In this document: positions 54,358 to 62,704 of the stretch, piece after piece | How positions within the stretch are numbered: the first letter of the stretch is position 1 | Layout of the letters: each line of letters starts with the position of its first letter | NCBI GenBank assembly: GCA_036160955.1 | Contig: JAYYDJ010000011.1 | Coordinates: 1-64,000, forward strand | Origin: GCA-2699365 sp036160955 | Lineage (GTDB): Bacteria > Verrucomicrobiota > Verrucomicrobiia > Opitutales > Coraliomargaritaceae | Reading direction: 5' to 3' | Length of the DNA stretch: 64,000 nt | The notes under the pieces: model-generated | Databases searched by the model: none | Seen by the model: the letters and a program-made list of their open reading frames with translations, nothing else | Told to the model about the DNA's origin: nothing | Program-made: the position numbers and the translations under genes

Positions 54358-54984
54358 TTACTCCTTTGCTTGCATGTAGTACTGGTCGGCTACATTCCAA
54401 TCAACTAAATTCCAGAAAGCTTCAATATACTTTGGTCGTAGATTTTGGTATTTCAGATAATATGCGTGTTCCCAAACATCGAGACCTAAAACGGGAGTGC
54501 CTTGGATCTCTACATATCCCTGCATTTTTGGATTATCCTGATTCGGCGTCGATGTGACAGCAAGAGAGCCATCTGCTTGTACGACGAGCCATGCCCAGCC
54601 TGAACCGAAGCGCGTAGCGCCAGCTTTAGCGAAAGCAGCCTTAAAGGTATCAAATCCACCAAGCTCTGCTTCGATTGCTCCTGCTAGTTCTCCGATGGGA
54701 GCACCTCCTCCATCGGCGCTTAATAGGGTCCAGAAAAAACTATGGTTGGCATGGCCGCCGCCGTTGTTGCGTATGGCGGCGCGTTTTTCACTGGGTACTG
54801 CATCTAAGTCAGCAATTAATTCACAAAGGCTTTTGCTTTCGAGTTCAGTGCCGTCAATGGCTGCATTTAGGTTAGTTACGTATGCATTATGATGTTTACT
54901 ATGGTGAATTTCCATGGTGCGCGCATCAAAAATAGGTTCGAGTTCATCGTAAGCGTATGATAGGGCCGGTAATTCGTGTGGCAT
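54358..54984 (-). CDS. sodA: Superoxide dismutase (Fe/Mn family, Mn-type signature)
   Basis: Detoxifies superoxide. 208 residues. Metal ligands are in MEIHHSKHHNAYV (His), GGGHANHSFFW (His) and LDVWEHAYYLKYQN (Asp and His). GGHANHS with Gly-Gly, and the later Gln pattern, favour Mn or cambialistic use. There is no signal peptide, so it acts in the cytoplasm. It stands alone on the minus strand, convergent with der. Confidence 0.95.
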   Translation of the reverse strand: MPHELPALSYAYDELEPIFDARTMEIHHSKHHNAYVTNLNAAIDGTELESKSLCELIADLDAVPSEKRAAIRNNGGGHANHSFFWTLLSADGGGAPIGELAGAIEAELGGFDTFKAAFAKAGATRFGSGWAWLVVQADGSLAVTSTPNQDNPKMQGYVEIQGTPVLGLDVWEHAYYLKYQNLRPKYIEAFWNLVDWNVADQYYMQAKE

Positions 54985-55075
54985 TATAATATATTAATTT
55001 TAGTTTAATTGATTAGAATTTTGATTAAATAAGTAACATGACGAGCTCTTCTGTCAAATGAGGATATCAGTATAA

Positions 55076-55630
55076 TTATACAGAAAATCCAAATGTGCGA
55101 CTGCTACTAGATATCTTTTTAGCAGTTTTTAATTCACGTTTCCTTTTAAAAAATTCTTTGAGAATCTCGTGGTTGAGCTCTTCCATTACCCCACCAATAG
55201 ATTCAAAGTGATGATTACTATTGGGCAGGGCGCCCAAATTGACTGCACCGCCAACTCCTCCCATCTTTTCGTCTCGCAGGCCGTAATAAACTTTACAGAT
55301 GCGGGCTATTAGTAAAGCTCCAGAGCACATTGGGCAGGGCTCTTTTGTAACATATAAAGTGCATTCATTTAATCGCCAGTCACCAAGCGCATGAGATGCC
55401 TGCGATATTGCTAGAATCTCAGCATGAGCAGTAGGATCGTTGGTTGTGCGAGATTGATTGTGAGCACTTGCTATAATGCGACCTTTGTGCTCGATTACAG
55501 CTCCAACGGGAACTTCATCTTTTAAATAAGCTTCGATGGCTTCATTGTAAGCATATGTCATAAAGTAGTTTTCATCGCGTGCTAGCTCAGAGGGAAATAC
55601 TTTTTCAAAAGGGCAATCGATAGTTTCCAT
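55076..55630 (-). CDS. tadA: tRNA-specific adenosine deaminase
   Basis: Converts A34 to inosine in tRNA-Arg(ACG). 184 residues. Zinc/catalytic motifs: HAE in DPTAHAEILAISQA and the Cys pair in KEPCPMCSGALLIARI. EVPVGAVI is the family's N-terminal block. The N-terminal about 25 residues exceed the common E. coli start, and the Lys/Arg- and Ser-rich C-terminal tail is divergent. Other cytidine/deoxycytidylate deaminases are less likely because of PCPMC with the VYYGLRDEKMGG loop. Divergent from infA across 116 bases. Confidence 0.9.
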   Translation of the reverse strand: METIDCPFEKVFPSELARDENYFMTYAYNEAIEAYLKDEVPVGAVIEHKGRIIASAHNQSRTTNDPTAHAEILAISQASHALGDWRLNECTLYVTKEPCPMCSGALLIARICKVYYGLRDEKMGGVGGAVNLGALPNSNHHFESIGGVMEELNHEILKEFFKRKRELKTAKKISSSSRTFGFSV

Positions 55631-55746
55631 TAGGAATATTACGTTTTAGATTAAGGGAAATATAGTTTTATTAACCGAATTCCTTCTAGTAGTCCATCCT
55701 TGACATTCACTTACGAAACTTTTCTCTGCACGTTTCTTATCCATTT

Positions 55747-56028
55747 ATGGCAAAAGCACAAAGTGAAGACTATGTAGAGGTTGAGGGTAAAATCGTTGCG
55801 GTATTACCAGGTACGATGTTTCGAGTTGAACTGGCTAATGGGCACCGCGTATTGGCGCATATTTCTGGTAAGTTACGTAAGCACTTTATTAAAATTACTG
55901 TGGGTGACACAGTGAAGATGGAAATGAGTCCGCAAGACTTGGAAAAAGCCCGCATTATTTATCGCTTACGTAATGCTGCAGTAAATCGCAACGCACCACG
56001 CCGAAGCTTTGGACCGCGCCGCCGCTAG
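55747..56028 (+). CDS. infA: Translation initiation factor IF-1 with basic C-terminal extension
   Basis: 93 residues. The OB-fold core matches IF-1: VEGKIVAVLPGTMFRVELAN, VLAHISGKLRKHFIKI, VGDTVKMEMSPQDLEKARI. The common length is about 72; here a basic tail (NRNAPRRSFGPRRR) follows IIYRLR. It binds the 30S A site during initiation. It starts behind a pyrimidine-rich leader without a Shine-Dalgarno sequence, like most genes here. The basic tail could add ribosome contacts. Confidence 0.94.
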   Translation: MAKAQSEDYVEVEGKIVAVLPGTMFRVELANGHRVLAHISGKLRKHFIKITVGDTVKMEMSPQDLEKARIIYRLRNAAVNRNAPRRSFGPRRR

Positions 56029-56190
56029 TTCGCTTTGTTCACTACGTAATGTCAAATTAGTTGCACTTTACTAGAACGCAGACGCTTCTGATTTTTAGCA
56101 ATCGTATCTAAGGTAATTATTCGATACATGCTTGCCTCATCGAATTAATTGACTGTCGTATTTATATACACAATTGTACTTAAAAATATA

Positions 56191-57150
56191 ATGAGCAAAA
56201 TATACAACTCCATTGTCGACACAGTAGGCAACACGCCACTGGTAAAAATTAATCAAATAACCGAAGGCCTTTCCGCAGATATTTATCTAAAGTGTGAGTT
56301 CTTTAATCCACTAGCTAGTGTCAAAGACCGTATTGGTAGGGCAATGATCGAAGCTGCGGAAGCTTGTGGTCGGCTTAATGCAGATAGTGTGGTCGTTGAG
56401 CCTACATCAGGCAACACTGGTATTGCTCTTGCTTTTGTTTGCGCCGCAAAAGGTTACAAATTAGTACTCACTATGCCAGAGACAATGTCGCTGGAGCGCC
56501 GAGTCTTGCTGCGTATGTTGGGCGCCGAGATTGTTTTAACTCCAGGACCCAAAGGAATGCCAGGAGCGATTGCTAAGGCCTCGGAGTTAGTTGAGGAATA
56601 TGGAGATAAGGGCTACATGCCGCAACAATTTGAGAATCCTGCTAATCCAGAAGTACATCGCCTAACAACAGCTGAAGAAATCTGGTCGGCAACTGAAGGT
56701 ACTATCGATGCTTTTGTATCAGGTGTGGGTACAGGTGGTACTATAACAGGTGTATCTGAAGTAATCAAATCACGTAAGGAGCTCTTTACCGTAGCAGTTG
56801 AACCTGAAAATAGCCCCGTTATTTCCGGAGGGCAGCCAGGGCCTCACAAGATACAAGGTATTGGTGCAGGATTTATACCCAAGAACTGTAATACTGACAT
56901 TATTGATGACATCATAAAGGTATCTAACGAAGACGCTTTTGCGACTGCCCAAGCATTGGCTGAAAAAGACGGCTTACTTGGAGGTATTTCGACCGGGGCT
57001 AATGTATGGGCTGCAATGCAACTTGCAAAGCGCCCCGAGATGGCTGGTAAAAAGATTGTGACAATCGGTTGTAGCTTTGGAGAGCGATACCTATCCACAC
57101 CACTTGCAGAAAAAGCTCGTGAAGAGATGATGGGAGTCACAGCTAGCTAG
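56191..57150 (+). CDS. cysK: Cysteine synthase A (O-acetylserine sulfhydrylase)
   Basis: PLP enzyme making cysteine from O-acetylserine and sulfide. About 319 residues. The PLP Lys is in NPLASVKDRIGRAM, the substrate loop EPTSGNTGIALAFV, the phosphate-binding Gly loop VGTGGTITGVSEVI, and the C-terminal GISTGANVWAA. ATG 56191 (MSKIYNSIVDTVGNTPLV) fits the family; the longer frame adds 14 unsupported residues. No regulatory T-box or SAM element is visible upstream. Confidence 0.95.
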   Translation: MSKIYNSIVDTVGNTPLVKINQITEGLSADIYLKCEFFNPLASVKDRIGRAMIEAAEACGRLNADSVVVEPTSGNTGIALAFVCAAKGYKLVLTMPETMSLERRVLLRMLGAEIVLTPGPKGMPGAIAKASELVEEYGDKGYMPQQFENPANPEVHRLTTAEEIWSATEGTIDAFVSGVGTGGTITGVSEVIKSRKELFTVAVEPENSPVISGGQPGPHKIQGIGAGFIPKNCNTDIIDDIIKVSNEDAFATAQALAEKDGLLGGISTGANVWAAMQLAKRPEMAGKKIVTIGCSFGERYLSTPLAEKAREEMMGVTAS

Positions 57151-57240
57151 TAATTAAAAAGAAGAGTATCTTTTTCCAAGATCTAGCCTTATGCCTAGAG
57201 CTTTATTAGTCATTTTATCAGCATATCAGTGGAGCGAGTC

Positions 57241-57269
57241 TTGACTTGCTGTGCCCGTATCGTTTTCTA
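57241..57269 (+). promoter_or_regulatory. Possible promoter of the CAU tRNA
   Basis: TTGACT (57241-57246), a 17-base spacer and TTTCTA (57264-57269) lie 24-52 bases ahead of the mature tRNA. The -35 fits well; the -10 is weak. Confidence 0.3.
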
Positions 57270-57292
57270 CCCTTTTCTAATACGAAATAGAC

Positions 57293-57367
<75 letters not shown>

Positions 57368-57486
57368 TTCGTGAGTTAATCGAACCGCGTTTATGAGCTT
57401 TTTGGTTCGTAGATGGTGGCGCTATTGTTGGTCGCTAACATTTTGTGGGTTGAGCGAGCTGTCTCTCTATGCTACTATACAATATT

Positions 57487-58080
57487 ATGTTTACTGGAAT
57501 CATTGAAGAAGTTGGAACTGTTATTACTTTTGAAGAACGAGCGCATGCATGGCGTCTAATCGTGGAGTCGCATCGCATTACTAAAGAAATGCAGCTAGGC
57601 GATAGTGTGGCGGTCAATGGTTGTTGCTTAACAGCAGTTACTTTTTCTGATGACCGTATTGAATTTGACCTTCTTGCCGAAAGTGTGCGACTAACGTCTA
57701 TCCGAGAAGTTGGCTCTGGGGGAGCTATAAACTTAGAGCGCGCCATGCTTCCCACGACCCGAATGGGAGGGCACTTTGTGTCTGGTCATGTAGATTGCAC
57801 AGGAATTATTCAATCAATCCAGCCTCGAGGTAAGGATTTTTATCTACGAATTAATACAGATATTACTAATTTAAAATATGTTGTGCACAAGGGCTGCATT
57901 GCAATCGATGGTATATCATTAACGGTGGCTGAGGTAGATGAAACAGGATTTGTCATCTGGTTAATTCCTCACACTATGGAAGCTACACATTTACACAGCA
58001 AAAAAGCTGGGGATCGAGTAAACCTCGAATTTGATTTAATTGCGAAGTATGTAGAGAAGATTACTGCGGCTAAAAACTAA
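57487..58080 (+). CDS. ribE: Riboflavin synthase alpha chain
   Basis: Dismutates two lumazines to riboflavin. About 197 residues made of two similar beta-barrel repeats. Repeat one starts MFTGIIEEVGTV and has SVAVNGCCLTA; repeat two has GHFVSGHVDCTG and CIAIDGISLTVAEV. Active-site Ser, Cys and His fall in these blocks. ATG 57487 (MFTGII) is the universal start of the family. No FMN riboswitch-like element is seen upstream, where the tRNA lies. Confidence 0.95.
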   Translation: MFTGIIEEVGTVITFEERAHAWRLIVESHRITKEMQLGDSVAVNGCCLTAVTFSDDRIEFDLLAESVRLTSIREVGSGGAINLERAMLPTTRMGGHFVSGHVDCTGIIQSIQPRGKDFYLRINTDITNLKYVVHKGCIAIDGISLTVAEVDETGFVIWLIPHTMEATHLHSKKAGDRVNLEFDLIAKYVEKITAAKN

Positions 58081-58126
58081 ACTTCCAGCTGCGGCGATGT
58101 GATTTTATTTCTATTTGATCGGCAAT

Positions 58127-58780
58127 TCATTTATGCGGAAATTCTCCAGAATTAGTTATTTGCATCGATCTAAAGAGTAAACCTGCTGCAGCTGCAGCTA
58201 AGACTTGCACAATTATATAAATCGGTAATATACTCCACGGCAAGAACCCATTAATACATAGTGCTAGCGCAACTGCTGGGTTAAAAGCTGCACAGGAGAT
58301 AGGTCCTACAGCATATGCGCCAGCCCCTACTATGAATCCTATCGCTATGCCATAAAATTGATTATTTTTTGTACCTGTTGCAATGGCTACATTAAGAATA
58401 ACCCACACTAATGCGAAGGTAAATAAAGCTTCGGAAATCCACATCGCAGGTTGCTGTACGGCAGCAGACTGGATTTGACCAATTCCTTCTGAATTTAGTA
58501 TTGGTATAGTTAGCGCTGCGGTGGTTGCCCCAAATATAATAACTAACAAATAGGCTATTACGTCTTTAGGTCGATGTGTGCCTGCACACAAAAAAGCTAC
58601 CGTCGCAGCAGGATTAAAATGTGCTTTTGAGATATGCCCACAACTATACACTAAGGATGTCAGTCCAATAGCGACGGCGACCGGAGTCATGGCACCTGCC
58701 CCAGGTGGAGTTAAGCAAATGCCGATAATTAGATATAAAAAGTAGGTACCTATAAATTCAGCTATTAGTTTATTTTTCAT
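58127..58780 (-). CDS. aqpS: Aquaporin/aquaglyceroporin of an arsenic cassette (AqpS-like)
   Basis: About 217 residues of the MIP family with six membrane helices. The two pore-forming NPA motifs are HFNPAATVAF and AFNPAVALAL. ATG 58780 (MKNKLIAEF) overlaps the arsC 3' end by 11 bases. In rhizobia an arsR-aqpS-arsC operon lets arsenite made by ArsC leave the cell down its gradient through the channel; the same gene set here suggests that role. No arsenite pump (ArsB or Acr3) is seen in this window. Selectivity cannot be read from sequence alone. Confidence 0.82.
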   Translation of the reverse strand: MKNKLIAEFIGTYFLYLIIGICLTPPGAGAMTPVAVAIGLTSLVYSCGHISKAHFNPAATVAFLCAGTHRPKDVIAYLLVIIFGATTAALTIPILNSEGIGQIQSAAVQQPAMWISEALFTFALVWVILNVAIATGTKNNQFYGIAIGFIVGAGAYAVGPISCAAFNPAVALALCINGFLPWSILPIYIIVQVLAAAAAGLLFRSMQITNSGEFPHK

Positions 58781-59225
58781 ATTCACTATATTGATTAATT
58801 GCATCTCTGTAGCCTGAGGCATAGGCTTCAAAGACTAGTTTGATTGAATCGCGAATTCTGTAAAATGCATCCCTCTCAGTTTCGCCGCTGCGGATAGAAT
58901 GCGGTGGATCTTCAAAGCCCCAATGGTAGCGCTTAATTATACCGGGGAATCTTGGACATGCTTGATCCGCATTTCCACAAACAGTGATGACAGTTGTGAT
59001 TCCAGCATCTAAATAGTTCTCCAAATGTTCAGATCTGTGACCTTCCGCGCTAATTCCAAGTGCTTCAATTGCTTCAATCGCAAGTGGGTGCACCTCACCT
59101 TTTGGATTGGACCCAGCACTATAGACGTCCATCAAATCACTTGCCGCAGAGCGCAGAATGGCTTCTGCCATATGACTACGACAGGAGTTTCCAGTGCATA
59201 AAATGAGGACTTTGGGTTTTTTCAT
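58770..59225 (-). CDS. arsC: Arsenate reductase, thioredoxin-coupled (low-molecular-weight phosphatase type)
   Basis: 151 residues. The PTP-type loop CTGNSCRS places the nucleophilic Cys10; the redox pair Cys83 and Cys90 is in TVCGNADQACP. This three-Cys layout is that of thioredoxin-dependent ArsC, which reduces arsenate to arsenite. It lies 15 bases after arsR and overlaps the aquaporin start, so the three are one unit. Relatives with plain phosphatase activity lack the second and third Cys, which supports arsenate reduction. Confidence 0.93.
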   Translation of the reverse strand: MKKPKVLILCTGNSCRSHMAEAILRSAASDLMDVYSAGSNPKGEVHPLAIEAIEALGISAEGHRSEHLENYLDAGITTVITVCGNADQACPRFPGIIKRYHWGFEDPPHSIRSGETERDAFYRIRDSIKLVFEAYASGYRDAINQYSEYEK

Positions 59226-59240
59226 AATAAAGTATATGAA

Positions 59241-59627
59241 TTAAAAAGAGCAATGAATCCAATCACAGACTTTATCTGGGCAGTTGTCTAATGTTTGACT
59301 GACACGCTTTAAGAGGAGCGCGCGCGCATGCAAATCGCGATGGAGCTGAGCGCTAATAGATGATTTTGATTCTCGCAGGTAGTTTAGATTACAAAAGAGC
59401 AAGCCTGGAATAGGCGTCTTTATCTGATAAATCATCCAAGTACCTTCTCGTTTTGCGTTGACTAAGCCAAGTTGTTTTATGGATGCGAGTTGTTTTGAAA
59501 TTTTAACCTGTGCTTCACCCAGAATTTCTTGGAAGTGACAGACGCATAATGGTCCGTATTCGAGCAGATTGAGTATACGTAGTCGTTGTGTATCGCTGAT
59601 GCAGCGGTATAGATTGGACTCATTGAT
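59241..59627 (-). CDS. arsR: ArsR-family arsenic-responsive repressor (no standard start codon)
   Basis: About 128 residues in one frame on the minus strand. ESNLYRCISDTQRLRILNLL, then a Cys pair in GPLCVCHFQEILGEAQVKIS and KQLASIKQLGLVNAKREGTW, the winged-helix pattern of ArsR. The CVC pair matches arsenite-sensing sites. The frame is bounded upstream by TAG (about 59641-59639) and has no ATG, GTG or TTG before the conserved region; candidates are ATC 59627 or AAT 59624. An out-of-frame ATG overlaps this point, so one base change or indel would restore a start. The end coordinate is therefore approximate. Confidence 0.75.
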   Translation of the reverse strand: MNESNLYRCISDTQRLRILNLLEYGPLCVCHFQEILGEAQVKISKQLASIKQLGLVNAKREGTWMIYQIKTPIPGLLFCNLNYLRESKSSISAQLHRDLHARALLLKRVSQTLDNCPDKVCDWIHCSF

Positions 59628-59631
59628 TCTT

Positions 59632-59689
59632 AATATATTCTAATAATAGTATATACTGTCAATCGTATATATAATTATTAGAATATATT
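59632..59689. promoter_or_regulatory. 16-bp-arm inverted repeat, likely ArsR operator, with overlapping promoter
   Basis: AATATATTCTAATAAT (59632-59647) and its exact inverse ATTATTAGAATATATT (59674-59689) are 26 bases apart, with a smaller palindrome AGTATATACT (59648-59657) between them. On the minus strand TTGACA (59662-59657) lies 17 bases before AATATA (59639-59634), which falls inside the left arm. A dimer bound there would block arsR transcription. Transcription would start near 59627, giving almost no leader. The other arm faces cstA. Confidence 0.65.
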
Positions 59690-59757
59690 TGCTAGGCCGT
59701 TCAATAATTTGTCCAGTTGTGCTTGGTTGAATCTTTGTGTTCATATACGAATAAATC

Positions 59758-61353
59758 ATGCTCATATTTTTGTTACTTTTATCTGCTTTATTGCTAATAG
59801 TCGCATATCGTTTTTATGGGCGCTTTTTAGAGCGCCGCTGTGAAGTAGACTCTTCGCGCACGACTCCTGCTTGCGAGTTTGAAGATGGTGTCGACTATGT
59901 ACCGACACGCCCCTCGGTTTTATTTGGGCATCATTTTTCTTCGATCGCTGGAGCGGGACCTATTGTGGGTCCAATTATTGCAGCCTCTGTATTTGGTTGG
60001 TTGCCAACTTGGATATGGATTATTGTAGGATCTATTTTTGTTGGTGGTGTTCATGATTTTGGAAGTACCCTTATGTCCCTTCGTTATAAAGGACGGTCGA
60101 TTACTTCAACATCTCGTCAGCTAGTAGGCGAACGCACAGGAAGTTTATTTCTACTATTTGTACTTATTGCACTAATTTATGTTATTATAGTGTTTTTAGA
60201 CTTAACTGTGACTGGCTTTGTAAATCAGCCAGCAGTCGCTACTTCTTCGGGATGGTTTATTTTAGTTGCTTTGGCATTTGGGTGGTTTGTTAGGCGCTCT
60301 TTGTTACCCTATAAATTACTTATCCCAATCTTTATTCTACTCACCTATTTAGGGCTTTGGGTCGGGTTTAATTGGCCTGCTCCATCAATGAGTAAAAACC
60401 TATGGATGATCGTAGTGTTAGCCTACTGCTATTGCGCTGCTATTTTACCGGTGAGTACTTTGATGCAACCTCGTGATTTTCTTAGCGCTACTTTCTTATA
60501 TGCGATCATATTTCTTGGATTGATTGGCATCTGCGCGCATGGGGGAGGTTTGGAGCTTCCGATGTATACAAGTTTTGCCCCTAAAGATTGGAGTTACCTA
60601 GTGCCATTTTTGTTTATAACTGTAGCATGCGGCGCTTGCAGCGGTTTTCATAGTATAGTAAGTAGTGGTACAACATCCAAACAGATAAGATCGGAGCGCG
60701 ATGTAAGAAAGGTTTCGTATGGTGCGATGCTAGTTGAGGGAATGCTAGCTGTGTTTGCTTTGGCGTGCATTGGTGTATCCGGAGGTTTTGAAGGTGGTCC
60801 CGTGGCGGCATTTGCAAACGGTACAGCGTTATTTTTAAATGCTTTATCAATACCGCTAGAGGTTGGATATATATTCGCCACACTAGCTGTGAGTACTTTC
60901 TTACTGACTTCCTTAGACACTTGCTCGCGACTTGCGCGTTTTTTGCTAGAGGAGCTCTTTGATTGGAGTGGAATAAAAAGTCGATATATAGGAACGTTAT
61001 TGGTTTTAGTGCTTCCAGCTATTGCTGCTTTAAGCACTTATACTGCTCCTGATGGAACTCATTTGCCTGTATGGAAAGCAATATGGCCATTGTTTGGATC
61101 GACCAATCAGTTGCTTGCTGCTTTGGCGTTGATGACCTTTGTCGCCTACCTTAAGTCGAATCGTATTACCTTTGGTTTCGCCTTAGTTCCAGCGCTTGTC
61201 ATGGTAGGTATGCCAATTGCAGCATTAGCAATGCTGGTTTTACAATATGGCCCGCTATCAATGCTTGGAGCCATTGCCGTATTCATGCTAATACTGAGCC
61301 TTTTTGTAACTGTGATGTCACTTCGATTTGCGCTGCGTAGGAGAATTAATTAG
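59758..61353 (+). CDS. cstA: CstA-family transporter (carbon starvation protein A)
   Basis: 531 residues with about 14 membrane segments. Family blocks: HHFSSIAGAGPIVGPIIAAS, VFGWLPTWIWIIVG, VGGVHDFGSTLMSLRYKGRS, and a C-terminal WPLFGSTNQLLAALAL. CstA proteins take up pyruvate or peptides during carbon limitation. This short form lacks the C-terminal extension of E. coli CstA. It is divergent from arsR across the inverted repeat, so ArsR could affect it, though a link is only positional. No Shine-Dalgarno sequence. Confidence 0.9.
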   Translation: MLIFLLLLSALLLIVAYRFYGRFLERRCEVDSSRTTPACEFEDGVDYVPTRPSVLFGHHFSSIAGAGPIVGPIIAASVFGWLPTWIWIIVGSIFVGGVHDFGSTLMSLRYKGRSITSTSRQLVGERTGSLFLLFVLIALIYVIIVFLDLTVTGFVNQPAVATSSGWFILVALAFGWFVRRSLLPYKLLIPIFILLTYLGLWVGFNWPAPSMSKNLWMIVVLAYCYCAAILPVSTLMQPRDFLSATFLYAIIFLGLIGICAHGGGLELPMYTSFAPKDWSYLVPFLFITVACGACSGFHSIVSSGTTSKQIRSERDVRKVSYGAMLVEGMLAVFALACIGVSGGFEGGPVAAFANGTALFLNALSIPLEVGYIFATLAVSTFLLTSLDTCSRLARFLLEELFDWSGIKSRYIGTLLVLVLPAIAALSTYTAPDGTHLPVWKAIWPLFGSTNQLLAALALMTFVAYLKSNRITFGFALVPALVMVGMPIAALAMLVLQYGPLSMLGAIAVFMLILSLFVTVMSLRFALRRRIN

Positions 61354-61364
61354 TTAAGCTTTTT

Positions 61365-62648
61365 TTAAAGCAATTCGGCTATAGATCCGAAGTCTGCGTG
61401 AAACAAGCGCTTGTAAGTACGCACTGCTTGGCCATCAGTAAGTCCTGCGGTATAGTCACAAAGCCTGCGTAGTCGCCCCTCTTCATTCTGCTCCTCGTCT
61501 ATTAGTGATTGTACGCTTTGCGGTAGGATATCCAGTCCATTGGATGCTTGGATACAATGTTCATAAAGTGCTCCGTATAGACAATCTAAAATGTGACCGC
61601 CTTTGAATTCTATTTGTTGTAGTTGCGTAGAGCGAAAAATCAGATCAAGTGCTATGCGTTTATATAGCTGGCTTTCGGCTAAAACACTGGATTCAATATT
61701 CAAGGTAAAGGCATGTCGATTCGTACAATCGCTAAGAAATCCTTCACGCTTTGTAAGTGTGCATCCATGCACAAAACCGCCTATACGGCTGCCAAAGTAA
61801 GGTTCATAAGAACCTTGTTTTATATTCTCGCAAAGATTATCGATTAATATAGTTTCTTGAGAGCTAAGTGATTGTCCAGATGCCCATTCAGTAACCGATC
61901 CTACCGATATGTAGCGCGCATGGATACCGTCCACGATGTCATGCAGTGAATATGCCGTGTCATCGGCCCAATCCATAATCTGGCACTCGATGCTTTTAAA
62001 TGCATTTAGATTATCTGGAAATAGCAGTGATTCTGGTATCGGCCTGTAATCAAAGATTGTATCACGCCACTCTTTTTGAGCATCATATATAAAGTGGTTT
62101 TTAGGCGCTTTATTATCTTGATAAATCCACTCTTTATGCAGCGCTTTGTATTTCATTACGCCATCTAGAAAGGCACGCGTTGGTGCCATACCTTTAGTGC
62201 TGCCGGGGCGCTCATAAATAAGTTCTGTTAGTATACGTAGTGTTTGTGCGTTACCTTCAAATCCACCATTTAATTGCATTAGGCTATTCAGCTTGCGCTC
62301 ACCAATATGACCGAAGGGTGGGTGCCCAAGGTCATGCGCAAGGCCGATTGCTTCGGTTAGATCTGCGTCAATAAAGAACGAGTTATTTAGTTCGGATGAA
62401 CTTTCTTTAAGGTATTCGCAAATCGAGCGTCCTATTTTGGCTACTTCGATGGAATGCGTTAAACGTGTGCGATAGAAATCGTATTCTCCAGATTGAAAAA
62501 CCTGGGTTTTTGATTGGAGTTTTCTAAAATGGTAAGAGAATATAATGCGGTCGCGTTCGATCTGAAAAGCGTTGCGGTATTCGTCTTCTTGGACCGGAGC
62601 CTCAGGAAAGCGTTCTAAATCAAATGAATTATAAAACTCGTTGTTCAT
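61365..62648 (-). CDS. dgt: Deoxyguanosinetriphosphate triphosphohydrolase-like HD protein
   Basis: About 427 residues of the HD-domain dGTPase family. Metal ligands: His in TRLTHSIEVAKIGRS, His-Asp in GLAHDLGHPPFGHIGE, and Asp in MDWADDTAYSLHDIVDG. FSYHFRKLQSKTQVF is the substrate-binding block. It cleaves dNTPs to deoxynucleoside and triphosphate, controlling pools. ATG 62648 (MNNEFYN) was chosen; an ATG at 62669 adds seven residues. Divergent from a secreted protein 56 bases away; convergent with cstA. Confidence 0.9.
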   Translation of the reverse strand: MNNEFYNSFDLERFPEAPVQEDEYRNAFQIERDRIIFSYHFRKLQSKTQVFQSGEYDFYRTRLTHSIEVAKIGRSICEYLKESSSELNNSFFIDADLTEAIGLAHDLGHPPFGHIGERKLNSLMQLNGGFEGNAQTLRILTELIYERPGSTKGMAPTRAFLDGVMKYKALHKEWIYQDNKAPKNHFIYDAQKEWRDTIFDYRPIPESLLFPDNLNAFKSIECQIMDWADDTAYSLHDIVDGIHARYISVGSVTEWASGQSLSSQETILIDNLCENIKQGSYEPYFGSRIGGFVHGCTLTKREGFLSDCTNRHAFTLNIESSVLAESQLYKRIALDLIFRSTQLQQIEFKGGHILDCLYGALYEHCIQASNGLDILPQSVQSLIDEEQNEEGRLRRLCDYTAGLTDGQAVRTYKRLFHADFGSIAELL

Positions 62649-62704
62649 GCGATTCTGGCTTGTTTGCAAAAATCAGTCAGCGTATATATTTATCTTATCA
62701 CAAG

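Noticed and set aside
57381..57409. CGAACC/GGTTCG hairpin after the tRNA as a terminator
   Set aside because: The stem is only 6 bp, the loop is 17 bases, and the T run is inside the loop instead of after the stem.
59241..59435. 64-residue ORF starting MIYQIKT as a separate gene
   Set aside because: It is the C-terminal half of ArsR; the conserved winged-helix continues upstream in the same frame.
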